Part shown: one piece after another, positions 45,700-53,757 of the stretch | How positions within the stretch are numbered: position 1 is the first letter of the stretch | How the letters are laid out: the number at the start of each line of letters is the position of its first letter | NCBI RefSeq assembly: GCF_030690725.1 | Contig: NZ_JAUYGD010000007.1 | Span: 1-64,000 of the forward strand | DNA: 64,000 bases | Direction: 5' to 3' | Source: Pseudomonas sp. | GTDB lineage: Bacteria; Pseudomonadota; Gammaproteobacteria; Pseudomonadales; Pseudomonadaceae | Program-made: the position numbers and the translations under genes | The notes under the pieces: generated by a model | What the model was told of the DNA's origin: nothing | Databases searched by the model: none | What the model saw: the letters and a program-made list of their open reading frames with translations, nothing else

Positions 45700-46908
45700 T
45701 TACTCCTGAATCAAAGGGTGCGTAGCACCAAGCAGCGGCAAGGTGATAATGGCGCAGGTGCCACGCCCCGGCCGCGAACGCAGCTGCACATCGCCTTGGT
45801 GGGCGCGCGCCACTGCCTTGACCACGGCCAGGCCAAGCCCGGTACCGGTGGTTTTGGTGGTAAAGAAGGGTTCGCCAAGCCGCGCCAGCGTCGCGCTGTC
45901 GATGCCTGGGCCGTTGTCGCTGATGCACAGGCGCAGCGTTTCACCGCGCTGATACAGATGAATCTTCAAGCGCGCTTCACGGCCGCCAGCCTGAATCGCG
46001 TTTTCGATCAGGTTGAGCACGGTGCCGACCAGGGTGTCGCGGTTGCACAACAACTCGCCCGCGCGGCTGTCGCATTGCCAGCGCACCTGCATATCCAGCA
46101 CATGGGGTTCGGCGGCGCTACGCAACGCAGCGAACAACGCCTTGGGTGCCAGACGGTCCGGCAGCGGCAGCTCGCCACGGGCAAAGATCAGCATGTCGCG
46201 CACCTGATGCTCCAGCTCGTGCAGGCGCTCTTTCAGGCGACCGGCAAAGCGCTGTTGCTGTTCAACTGGCAGCACCTGCTCAGTCAGGTGACTGGCGTAG
46301 AGCAATGCAGCCGAGAGCGGCGTACGAATCTGGTGCGCCAGAGAAGCAACCATGCGACCGAGGGCAGACAAGCGCTCGTGGCGGGACAGTTGATCCTGCA
46401 AGCGCCGGGTTTCTGTCAGGTCGGTCAGCAACACCAACTGGCCAGGTTCGGCGTGCAATGAACGGGTGGCAATCGACAGGCGCCGGCCATCCTTCAGGGA
46501 AATTTCGTGACCGTCATCCTCACGCGGGGCAAAGTTGCGCGCGATCACTTGGCGCCAGAGCATACCCACCAAAGGCTGGCCGAGCAGATTACGCGCCACC
46601 GGGTTGGCCTCACGCACCACGCCCTGGCCATCGATCACGATCACCCCGCCGGGCAACAGATCCAACAGGCTCTGCAGACGATGAGCCAGGCGCTCTTTCT
46701 CGGCCAGCTCCTGCATCCGCTGGGCACTGACCAACGCCAACTGGCCCTTGAGTTCAGTCACCCGCGCCTCCAGCATGCTGTAGCTGGTGCTGAGCTGAGT
46801 CGACATCTGGTTGAACAAGGCAAAGGCCTGTTCGAGCCCGGCACGGCTGGCCTGCTCCACGGGGGCAGGCGCTTCGGATTCTTCAGGGCGTTGGGCGTTA
46901 GCGTTCAT
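45700..46908 (-). CDS. fleS: FleS sensor histidine kinase
   Basis: 402-residue cytosolic kinase without membrane helices. Coiled-coil N-terminus, PAS domain (LLDLLPGGVIVIDGQGVVREANPVARNLLGQPL), HisKA with the histidine in LGRMVASLAHQIRTPLSAALL and ATPase with NLIENAIQAGG, ISDNGPGID and TGLGLAVVKAVARAHQG. It phosphorylates FleR. A sigma-54 site is placed 53 bases upstream of the start, consistent with FleQ-dependent expression of fleSR. Confidence 0.95.
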   Translation of the reverse strand: MNANAQRPEESEAPAPVEQASRAGLEQAFALFNQMSTQLSTSYSMLEARVTELKGQLALVSAQRMQELAEKERLAHRLQSLLDLLPGGVIVIDGQGVVREANPVARNLLGQPLVGMLWRQVIARNFAPREDDGHEISLKDGRRLSIATRSLHAEPGQLVLLTDLTETRRLQDQLSRHERLSALGRMVASLAHQIRTPLSAALLYASHLTEQVLPVEQQQRFAGRLKERLHELEHQVRDMLIFARGELPLPDRLAPKALFAALRSAAEPHVLDMQVRWQCDSRAGELLCNRDTLVGTVLNLIENAIQAGGREARLKIHLYQRGETLRLCISDNGPGIDSATLARLGEPFFTTKTTGTGLGLAVVKAVARAHQGDVQLRSRPGRGTCAIITLPLLGATHPLIQE

Positions 46909-46960
46909 GGTTCTCTCTCGCGCAGCGAGCCGTCATAAGACAGTCAGTTGCAAGAGAGAT

Positions 46961-46976
46961 AGCAATACCCGTGCCT
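46961..46976 (-). promoter_or_regulatory. Sigma-54 promoter of fleSR
   Basis: Minus strand GGCACG-N4-TTGCT with exact GG-N10-GC geometry, near-identical to the RpoN consensus TGGCACG-N4-TTGCW. It lies 53 bases before fleS; FleQ is the expected activator. Confidence 0.85.
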
Positions 46977-47002
46977 GAAAAAATATCCTTTTAAATCAAT
47001 GC

Positions 47003-47044
47003 TATAAAAAACAAAGCCGAAGGTTTCGTCAAACCTTCGGCTTT
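47003..47044 (-). terminator. Intrinsic terminator of fleQ
   Basis: 14-bp perfect stem AAAGCCGAAGGTTT/AAACCTTCGGCTTT with a 4-base loop, followed on the minus strand by TGTTTTTTAT. Confidence 0.92.
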
Positions 47045-47093
47045 ATTGGAGGGGCAAGCGCCAAGTCACTGACGATTGCCTGACACAGAAAGG

Positions 47094-48566
47094 TCAGTCA
47101 TCCAGCCCTTCGTCATCACGCCGGCTCATGCCGTACTTACGCATTTTCTCGACCAGGGTGGTGCGCCGAATGCGCAAACGCTCGGCAGCACGCGCCACCA
47201 CACCGCTGGCATCATCAAGTGCCTGCTGAATCAGACCCTGTTCAAGGTTGCCCAGGTAATCCTTCAGGTCCAGGCCTTCCGGCGGCAGCATGGCCATCGA
47301 ATCCACGCCCGGTAGACCGGCCAGGATAGTCGCGCGCTCATCCAGCTCGTCGCGCAGGCTGGCCACCATGTTCTCGTCTTCATCGTCAACATGACGGAAT
47401 TTCTTCGGCAGCTCGCCCACGCCAATAACGCCATAGGGATGCATGATCGCCATGCGCTCGACCAAGTTGGCCAGCTCGCGCACGTTACCCGCCCAGTCAT
47501 GCCGGCACAGCGACATGATGGCCGCCGAATTGAAGCGGATAGAGCCGCGCTTCTCGAACTCCATGCGCGAGATCAGCTCATTCATCAGCAGCGGGATGTC
47601 CTCGATACGTTCACGCAGCGGGGCCATCTCGATCGGGAAGACGTTGAGGCGGTAATACAGGTCCTCACGGAAGCTGCCGTCTTCGATCATCTTTTCGAGG
47701 TTCTTGTGGGTGGCGGCGATGATCCGCACATCGGCGCTCTGGGTCTTGTTGCTACCCACCCGCTCGAAGGTGCGCTCCTGCAATACGCGCAGCAGCTTCA
47801 CCTGCATCGGCAGCGGCATGTCGCCGATTTCATCAAGAAACAGCGTGCCGCCATTGGCCAGCTCGAAACGCCCGGCCCGGCTGGTGATCGCACCGGTAAA
47901 CGCGCCCTTCTCATGGCCGAACAGCTCGCTCTCAAGCAACTCGGCGGGAATCGCACCGCAGTTAACCGGTACAAACGGCGCTTCACGGCGCTTAGAGTGG
48001 TAATGCAGGTTGCGCGCGACCACTTCCTTGCCGGTGCCCGACTCGCCAAGGATCAGCACGCTGGCCTCGGTATCGGCAACCTGCTGCATCATCTGCCGCA
48101 CCTGCTGAATGGCCCTGCTGGTGCCGACCAGACTGCGAAACAGATTAGTCTCGCGCTGACGGCCACGATCACGGGCCTGGTCGTACATCTCGCGGTACAC
48201 CTGAGCGCGGTGCAGGGAGTCGAGCAGCTTGTTGTAGCTCATCGGCATTTCCAGCGTCGCCAGTACGCAGCGGCGCTGTTCTTCCGGCCACTCGGCAGCC
48301 ACCTGATCATTAATCAACAGCGTTGGCAGAAACTCATCCCAGGCAGCCAGCTGCTTGAGCATGTCCAACACGCCGCCTTTGGCCTTCACTTCGCCAAGCA
48401 CCACGCTAAGCACTTCACGGCTGGACGCCAACTCCGCGACGCATTGACGCCAGTTCTGGCTATCGCTGGCCAGATGATCTTCACCGAGAAAATTCAAGAT
48501 CACCGTCAGGTCACGACGGCGCTCGCTGTTATCGTCAATCAGGAGGATTTTGGTTTCACGCCACAT
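47094..48566 (-). CDS. fleQ: FleQ master flagellar regulator
   Basis: 490 residues. A degenerate receiver domain lacking the usual phospho-aspartate pattern, an AAA+ domain with Walker A GESGTGKE (174-181) and GAFTGA (221-226), and a Fis helix-turn-helix ([29 protein letters not shown]). The c-di-GMP-binding residues known from P. aeruginosa are present: LFRS at 142-145 and RN at 185-186. FleQ activates flagellar genes with RpoN and, with c-di-GMP and FleN, derepresses biofilm polysaccharide genes. It is transcribed alone: a terminator lies after it, and 241 bases without a gene lie before it. Confidence 0.97.
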   Translation of the reverse strand: MWRETKILLIDDNSERRRDLTVILNFLGEDHLASDSQNWRQCVAELASSREVLSVVLGEVKAKGGVLDMLKQLAAWDEFLPTLLINDQVAAEWPEEQRRCVLATLEMPMSYNKLLDSLHRAQVYREMYDQARDRGRQRETNLFRSLVGTSRAIQQVRQMMQQVADTEASVLILGESGTGKEVVARNLHYHSKRREAPFVPVNCGAIPAELLESELFGHEKGAFTGAITSRAGRFELANGGTLFLDEIGDMPLPMQVKLLRVLQERTFERVGSNKTQSADVRIIAATHKNLEKMIEDGSFREDLYYRLNVFPIEMAPLRERIEDIPLLMNELISRMEFEKRGSIRFNSAAIMSLCRHDWAGNVRELANLVERMAIMHPYGVIGVGELPKKFRHVDDEDENMVASLRDELDERATILAGLPGVDSMAMLPPEGLDLKDYLGNLEQGLIQQALDDASGVVARAAERLRIRRTTLVEKMRKYGMSRRDDEGLDD

Positions 48567-48807
48567 AATTTATTTACTGATCCTGGAGTGAAAAACGCGC
48601 CCGCCGCCCAAACACCACTCGATCCAGCGCCGGCAATTGGCCACTAGTTAAGTCAATTTTTTGTTAATAGTCAATTTTATGGCGTGCTTTTTATTGCGTC
48701 CGCCAAGCAGACTAAGCAGCTGTTTAACAAAGAAGGGGAAAGATCGGGCAGAACGCAGACATTTACCAGAAGGTCGATACCGGACAGCATCGACCGAAAA
48801 CAGTTAA
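48567..48807 (-). promoter_or_regulatory. fleQ upstream region
   Basis: 241 bases without a gene. On the minus strand two TTGACT hexamers occur (48670-48675 and 48651-48656); the first could act as -35. A hairpin GGTCGAT/ATCGACC at 48772-48795 sits directly after the fliT stop and may end the fliC-side transcripts, but has no T-run. Confidence 0.35.
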
Positions 48808-49104
48808 TCAACCGAACAGCTGATAGACCTTGGCGCCTTGTTGCGACTGATTCAACTGAACGAGCTCATTGGCCAAGCGCTGCTGCTCGGCTTGGCAAAC
48901 GTTAACCAGCTCGCGATAAAGATCCAACAACTCCTGCATACGCGCACGCAGGGTTTCTTCATCACTGGCAGACTCGACCATAGCCTCGTCAACGGCCTGG
49001 CGGCATTGCAGATCCAGCTCGCCAATGGCGGCCCAGTCCTGGGTAGCCAACGCAGTGCGCAAGGCGCTGCCGGTTTCTTCTAGACGCTGCACGGATGAAC
49101 TCAT
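48808..49104 (-). CDS. fliT: FliT-like flagellar chaperone
   Basis: 98 residues, helical and acidic (LEETGSALRTALATQDWAAIGELDLQCRQAVDEAM...). Its position after two fliS genes and before fleQ fits the FliT-like protein of pseudomonads, expected to chaperone the cap protein FliD. ATG at 49104 with GAGGA upstream is chosen. Sequence conservation in this family is low, so the call relies on position. Confidence 0.75.
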   Translation of the reverse strand: MSSSVQRLEETGSALRTALATQDWAAIGELDLQCRQAVDEAMVESASDEETLRARMQELLDLYRELVNVCQAEQQRLANELVQLNQSQQGAKVYQLFG

Positions 49105-49131
49105 AAACAATTCCTCAGGCGGGAAACAGCA

Positions 49132-49512
49132 TCACTCAGCGATGGCATCCCAGCCAGCTTTTACATTACGCAACAGGCCTGCAACTTCATCCAGCGGCGC
49201 TATTTCATTCTGCACATTGGCATCAACCAAACGTGTGGCCATGTATTCGTAAAGGCTATCCAGATTGGCAGCAACTTCACCGCCCTGCTCCAGATTAAGG
49301 CCTTCGCGCAAGCCACCAATGATACCGATGGCTTTGCTGATCAGCTCTCCCTTAAGGGCAACCTGATTACGCTCCATGGCGCCGCGAGCTTGAGCCAAGC
49401 GGGTGAGCCCGCCCTCCATCAACATCTGGATCAATCGATGCGGGCTGGCTTCAATTGCCTGAGCCTGGGTGTTGACGGTTTGATACTGCTTGAGGGCCGC
49501 CATCGCGTTCAT
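49132..49512 (-). CDS. fliS: Flagellin export chaperone FliS, first paralogue
   Basis: 126 residues. YQTVNTQAQAIEASPHRLIQMLMEGGLTRLAQARGAME and LNLEQGGEVAANLDSLYEYMATRL are the FliS signature. It binds the C-terminal D0 region of flagellin before export. The ATG is at 49512; a second ATG lies three codons on. A second FliS-like gene precedes it by 72 bases. Confidence 0.92.
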   Translation of the reverse strand: MNAMAALKQYQTVNTQAQAIEASPHRLIQMLMEGGLTRLAQARGAMERNQVALKGELISKAIGIIGGLREGLNLEQGGEVAANLDSLYEYMATRLVDANVQNEIAPLDEVAGLLRNVKAGWDAIAE

Positions 49513-49584
49513 CGTTGTTCTCGCTGTTCTGTTTGCTGAATACCTTGGGTATCGGCGCTACAGAGCAAAGCTTTAGCAACGAAA

Positions 49585-49977
49585 TCAGTTTCCTACAGCC
49601 GGCTCAACCTCTGGGCCGATGGCATCCCAAGCGCTCTTGATCTGCTCAAGCAGCGCCTGAACTTCATCCAGAGTACGCGGTGTACTGTCGAGCGCTACAC
49701 CGGCCAACCGGCGCGTCATGTAGTCGTAGAGCGAATCCAGGTTCTCGGCAATTTCACCGCCCAGTTCTTTGTCCAAGCTGGCCTGCAATACGCCGAGGAT
49801 GGTGATAGTGCTGCCAACGGCCATGCCGCGAATCTCGGCATCCCCCTCAACCTGAGCATGCTTGGCCAGCATTACCCTTTGCAGCGCTCCCTCAAGCAAC
49901 AGTTGAACAGTGCGATAGGGCGAAACATCGTGGCTGGTATTGACCTGCTTGTAGGTATCAATCGGTTTCTTGCTCAT
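49585..49977 (-). CDS. FliS-family chaperone, second paralogue
   Basis: 130 residues. [38 protein letters not shown] and [24 protein letters not shown] align with the neighbouring FliS but are clearly diverged, corresponding to the fliS' gene of P. aeruginosa. Client choice between the two is unknown. Its ATG directly abuts the fliD stop (no gap), so it is translationally coupled to fliD. Confidence 0.88.
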   Translation of the reverse strand: MSKKPIDTYKQVNTSHDVSPYRTVQLLLEGALQRVMLAKHAQVEGDAEIRGMAVGSTITILGVLQASLDKELGGEIAENLDSLYDYMTRRLAGVALDSTPRTLDEVQALLEQIKSAWDAIGPEVEPAVGN

Positions 49978-51441
49978 TCACTTATCCTTTCTCACGAAAC
50001 CTGGCAGGCTGGCGAGTTGATTGGCCAGGCTTTCACTGGTTTGTTTTAGCCGGCCGACCAGGGAGTCCATGGCGTTGTACTGAGCATAAAGACGCGTCTG
50101 CAGACTCTCGACTCGAACAGCCAATGCTTTGCGCTGGTCATCAACACCCTTCTTGGTAACCTGCAACGCGTCAGTACGCTGCTTAAGCACACCAGTGTCC
50201 CCTACATATGCGCCAACTGATTTGGAAAGACGCCCCATCAGGCCATTGTCACCTGCAAGATAACCGGCCACTTGATCGAAATTGCTATCCAGCTGCTTGG
50301 TTAACGTCGTGTCATCAATCTTGAGCTGACCGGTTTTCCAATCAGAGGTAATGCCCAAACCTGCAAGCGCTTTAACACCGCCTTCGCCGGTGATATTGAC
50401 CATTTCATTGCGCAAACTAGACAGCACATTGCGTATAGAAGAGTCACCAAGCAAGGGGCCCGTTACCGGCTTACCGCCATCGACCGGCACAACGGCGGTC
50501 AGCTGAGAAGTCGTACTGATCAACGCGTTGTATGCATCAACAAACTTCTGCAGGTTGGTTTTCACACCGCTTTTATCGACCCCAACAGTAACGCTAATGG
50601 TTTTGCCATCGGCCAAATCTGTAGAGCTCTGTGCCGCAGTGAGATCAAGCGTTACGCCCTCTAGCGCGTCCTCAATGCGGTTGGTGTCGCGGACCAATTC
50701 CAAACCATCAATGGATATCTTGGACGACTGGGCCTTGGTGATAACACCACCAGCCCCCGTAGTGGAGTTGGGCTTAAGGAAGGCATCGGCATTGCCGGGG
50801 TCAACCGTTGGAGTAAACGCCTGAGACGTCAACGCGTTGGCTCCAGTCGTCACATTATCTTCGTTGGCCACGACCTGAATATCATTGCCCGCACCACTCT
50901 TGGTGGAACTCAGGACCAGCCGCGAACCTGAATCATCGGTGATGATCGTGGCACTCACACCGCTGCTTTTACCGGCTTCATTGATTGCGTCGCGCATACC
51001 GGCCAGGGTGTTATTGCTGGAGGTAATGTTGACGTTGAAGCTCGAGCTGCCCGCAGAAATAGTCAGCGAACCGCTGTTAAATGTGGCGGCGTTGCCACCA
51101 GTAACCGACTGCAGCGCCACCTTACTGCTGGTCGCCAGCTGCTTGACCTGAACGTTGTAACTGCCTGCTGGGGCAGTGGCTGCGGCAGTAACCTTGAGAG
51201 CGCTGGTGTTGGAAGAGCTCGCCGTTCGCGACTCGAACAAGGAGGTTTTATTCAACGAGTCGACGGCGGTTTTGAAGGTATTCAGCGCGCTGGTCAGCGA
51301 GCCCATGGCCGAGATGCGCGCAACAGTGGTCTTCTCGAGATTGTCCAGCTGATTGGTCTTGGGTGCCCTTTCGGCATTGACCAACGCTGTGACGATTTCG
51401 TCGATTTTGATTCCTGAGCCAATGCCCGTAATCCCGACCAT
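49978..51441 (-). CDS. fliD: Flagellar filament cap protein FliD
   Basis: 487 residues. FliD N-terminal domain (MVGITGIGSGIKIDEIVTALVNAERAPKTNQLDNLEKT), central variable domain and C-terminal coiled coil (LQTRLYAQYNAMDSLVGRLKQTSESLANQL). The cap sits at the filament tip, directs flagellin folding and can bind mucin. The ATG at 51441 has GAGGTG upstream. A sigma-54-like site with a non-consensus -12 lies 50-67 bases upstream. Confidence 0.95.
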   Translation of the reverse strand: MVGITGIGSGIKIDEIVTALVNAERAPKTNQLDNLEKTTVARISAMGSLTSALNTFKTAVDSLNKTSLFESRTASSSNTSALKVTAAATAPAGSYNVQVKQLATSSKVALQSVTGGNAATFNSGSLTISAGSSSFNVNITSSNNTLAGMRDAINEAGKSSGVSATIITDDSGSRLVLSSTKSGAGNDIQVVANEDNVTTGANALTSQAFTPTVDPGNADAFLKPNSTTGAGGVITKAQSSKISIDGLELVRDTNRIEDALEGVTLDLTAAQSSTDLADGKTISVTVGVDKSGVKTNLQKFVDAYNALISTTSQLTAVVPVDGGKPVTGPLLGDSSIRNVLSSLRNEMVNITGEGGVKALAGLGITSDWKTGQLKIDDTTLTKQLDSNFDQVAGYLAGDNGLMGRLSKSVGAYVGDTGVLKQRTDALQVTKKGVDDQRKALAVRVESLQTRLYAQYNAMDSLVGRLKQTSESLANQLASLPGFVRKDK

Positions 51442-51491
51442 GCTTCACCTCGCCAAAATAATGACTGCAACACGCTAGATAAGCGTTAACA

Positions 51492-51508
51492 GTCAAAAGC
51501 TGTGCCAA
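51492..51508 (-). promoter_or_regulatory. Sigma-54-like site before fliD, overlapping a flaG hairpin
   Basis: Minus strand TTGGCAC-N5-TTTGAC: the -24 GG is perfect but the -12 has GA instead of GC, with the 10-base spacing kept. A GCCAAC/GTTGGC hairpin (51504-51518) directly after the flaG stop overlaps it. fliD is RpoN/FleQ-dependent in P. aeruginosa. Confidence 0.4.
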
Positions 51509-51517
51509 CCTTGTTGG

Positions 51518-51910
51518 CTAGGCCTCAGCTTTGAACAACAAACTACGAACCTCCGAAAGATTCTCTGCTAACTGCAGCGCTTCTTCGGAAGGGATTTGCC
51601 GGATTACATCACCCGACCCTGCATCGGTCACTTTGACCACTACTCGCCCACTGCCCTCTTCGAGGGAGAAGTTCAGGCTACGACGAACCGATTGGACAAA
51701 GTCCTGAATCGTCGCAACTGCAGCTTCGACTTCTTCGCGAGAAGCCGCTGAGCCATTTTCAACCTTTGTGGCACCTGCGGTTGCAGCGTCTTCAGAAGGC
51801 TTACGCTCAACAGCATCAGCCACAACTTTGGCAGAGCCATTTGGCGCACGCTCTGCTTTGGAAGCAACAGCGGTGGATGCAGACGAACCTTGAATAGAAC
51901 CAATGTCCAT
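51518..51910 (-). CDS. flaG: FlaG family protein
   Basis: 130 residues. A disordered, Ala/Glu/Lys-rich N-terminal half and a conserved C-terminal FlaG domain (VATIQDFVQSVRRSLNFSLEEGSGRVVVKVTDAGSGDVIRQIPSEEALQLAENL). FlaG affects filament length in several genera. The ATG has GAGGAGA upstream. It lies between fliC and fliD as in other pseudomonads, separated from fliC by a strong terminator. Confidence 0.93.
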   Translation of the reverse strand: MDIGSIQGSSASTAVASKAERAPNGSAKVVADAVERKPSEDAATAGATKVENGSAASREEVEAAVATIQDFVQSVRRSLNFSLEEGSGRVVVKVTDAGSGDVIRQIPSEEALQLAENLSEVRSLLFKAEA

Positions 51911-51934
51911 AATTTTCTCCTCAGAATGAGGGAA

Positions 51935-51963
51935 CGGGGAGAAGAGCTAAGCCCTTCTCCCCG
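51935..51963 (-). terminator. Terminator after fliC
   Basis: 13-bp stem (CGGGGAGAAGGGC/GCTCTTCTCCCCG with one G-T pair) and a 3-base loop, 20 bases after the fliC stop; only a short T-rich tail follows. Confidence 0.75.
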
Positions 51964-51982
51964 CAGTCTAGCGCTTTTACCC

Positions 51983-53467
51983 TTAACCGAGCAGGCTGAG
52001 TACAGCCTGTGGCAACTGGTTAGCCTGAGCCAAGATCGCGGTACCGGCCTGCTGCAGGATCTGATTTTTGGTCAGTTCCGAAGTTTCAGCAGCAAAGTCA
52101 GTGTCGCGAATCCGGCTGCGAGCAGCAGAGGAGTTCTCAGAGATGTTCTGCAGGTTCGAGATAGTGTTCTCGAAACGGTTTTGAACAGCACCGAGTTGGG
52201 CACGCTGGCTATCGATGTTGGAGATCGCACCGTTGATGATACCCAGAGCGTCCTGTGCACCCGTCGCCGTACTGATATCGATGGTATTCACCGCATCCAG
52301 CTCACTGAAACCATCAGTACCTAGACCACCAGTCAGACCATTCACACTGAAGGCATCAGCAGCTTCGAGTTGAACTTGACCGTCTGCACGAGCACCGCCG
52401 CCAGTAACGATAGTTGCAGCAGTACCCACATCAGTTTCACCATCGAAGCTCTTCGCTTGCAGCGTAGCACCGCCGGAGCCTGCAAAGTTACTGATGCTGA
52501 TGGCATCACCACGGGAGCTAACCAGTTCAATGGTGCTGCCTTTCGAGACTGCAGAGATACCAGTTTTACCAGTCTCGCGGTTGATCGCATCTGCCAGCGA
52601 GGACAGGTTTGTAATGTCATCCACTACTGCTGATACGGAGGAAGAGTCTGTAACAAGCGACTTGCTGGTCAGGCCAGACAGGTCGAAGGAAACAGTACCC
52701 GAGGCAGTAATACCACCCAACGTAGCAACGGTACGAGCGTTGGCCGTGACGCCAGTTTCATCGCTCTTGGAGTTGATTGCACGAGCCACTTCACTCGCCG
52801 AGCCGCTGGCTGCACCAGCAATGGCTACGTCGCCGTCGGACAGTTTGGAGTTGATATTGAAAGATGCACTGCCGTATGCACTGCCCGAAGTGGCACTGAA
52901 CGCAGCACCCGAAGCAGTAGCAGTAGCGCCTGCACCATCAGTGGTAAAACGGTTGATACCGATACGGTCAGTTGCAGCAGAACCGATCGATACGCTGATA
53001 GTTTCGTATGCGTTAGCACCAACCTGGAAAGCTTGAGACCCAAAGCTGCCGTCAAGAATCTTACGACCACCGAAGCTGGTGGTTTCAGAAATACGGTTCA
53101 GTTCTTGTTGCAACTGCGACACTTCGCCTTGCAGGGCTGCACGCTCAGTGGCGCCGTTAGAACCGTTGGCCGATTGCAGGGCCAGGTCACGGATACGTTG
53201 CAGAATGCCAGTCGACTGCTGCAGTGCACCTTCAGCGGTTTGCGCCAGGGAGATGCCGTCGTTGGAGTTACGGGTCGCAACGTTCAGACCGTTGATCTGG
53301 CTGGTCAGACGGTTGGAAATCTGCAAGCCGGCGGCGTCATCCTTGGCACTGTTGATGCGGAAGCCTGTGGACAGGCGCTGCAACGAAGTATCCAAGCCTT
53401 TGGATGAGCTATTGAGGTTACGCTGAGTGTTGAGTGACGCTACGTTTGTGTTGACTGTAAGGGCCAT
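51983..53467 (-). CDS. fliC: Flagellin
   Basis: 494 residues. Conserved D0/D1 N-terminus ([54 protein letters not shown]) and C-terminus ([49 protein letters not shown]), including the TLR5-binding segment [14 protein letters not shown] long Ser/Thr/Ala/Gly-rich variable centre suits O-glycosylation. The length is like the b-type flagellin of P. aeruginosa (488). ATG at 53467 has GGAGG upstream. It is driven by a sigma-28 promoter and sits beside a glycosylation island. Confidence 0.97.
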   Translation of the reverse strand: MALTVNTNVASLNTQRNLNSSSKGLDTSLQRLSTGFRINSAKDDAAGLQISNRLTSQINGLNVATRNSNDGISLAQTAEGALQQSTGILQRIRDLALQSANGSNGATERAALQGEVSQLQQELNRISETTSFGGRKILDGSFGSQAFQVGANAYETISVSIGSAATDRIGINRFTTDGAGATATASGAAFSATSGSAYGSASFNINSKLSDGDVAIAGAASGSASEVARAINSKSDETGVTANARTVATLGGITASGTVSFDLSGLTSKSLVTDSSSVSAVVDDITNLSSLADAINRETGKTGISAVSKGSTIELVSSRGDAISISNFAGSGGATLQAKSFDGETDVGTAATIVTGGGARADGQVQLEAADAFSVNGLTGGLGTDGFSELDAVNTIDISTATGAQDALGIINGAISNIDSQRAQLGAVQNRFENTISNLQNISENSSAARSRIRDTDFAAETSELTKNQILQQAGTAILAQANQLPQAVLSLLG

Positions 53468-53567
53468 GGTGTTTGCCTCCAAAGGACCGTGCTACTGAGA
53501 TTGTCTGAGCCTGCGAGCTTCGGGCCTGCTTTGCTCAGACGCCCCATAAAGTTCGCATTCGATCTTT

Positions 53568-53594
53568 ATATCGGCGGCCTTAGGAGCAGCTTTA
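53568..53594 (-). promoter_or_regulatory. Sigma-28 (FliA) promoter of fliC
   Basis: Minus strand TAAA-N15-GCCGATAT, an exact match to the FliA consensus, 101 bases before the fliC start. Confidence 0.92.
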
Positions 53595-53649
53595 GCAACT
53601 CGTTCTATTTTTTTTTCCACAAACAGAACAATTACTTAAGCAGCAAAGC

Positions 53650-53697
53650 CGAGAAAAACTTGGTATCTGCCGACATCCCGACGGCAAATACCGAGTT
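53650..53697 (-). terminator. Terminator of the glycosylation operon
   Basis: 16-bp stem (AACTCGGTATTTGCCG/CGGCAGATACCAAGTT, one mismatch and one wobble), 9-base loop and TTTTTC tail, 61 bases after the giant glycosyltransferase stop. It insulates the operon from fliC. Confidence 0.85.
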
Positions 53698-53757
53698 CTT
53701 CACATACAAAAACAGCCCATTCCTTCAGCCTAAACCCTCGCTAGCACTTTGTCGGCA

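Noticed and set aside
47391..48647. A 418-codon plus-strand frame opposite fleQ
   Set aside because: Antisense shadow of the AAA+ domain; residue composition rich in H, Q and R without motifs.
51964..51970. CTAGACT on the minus strand before flaG
   Set aside because: It directly adjoins the fliC terminator stem, so a start there would lie inside the hairpin; not counted with the five CCTAGACT sites.
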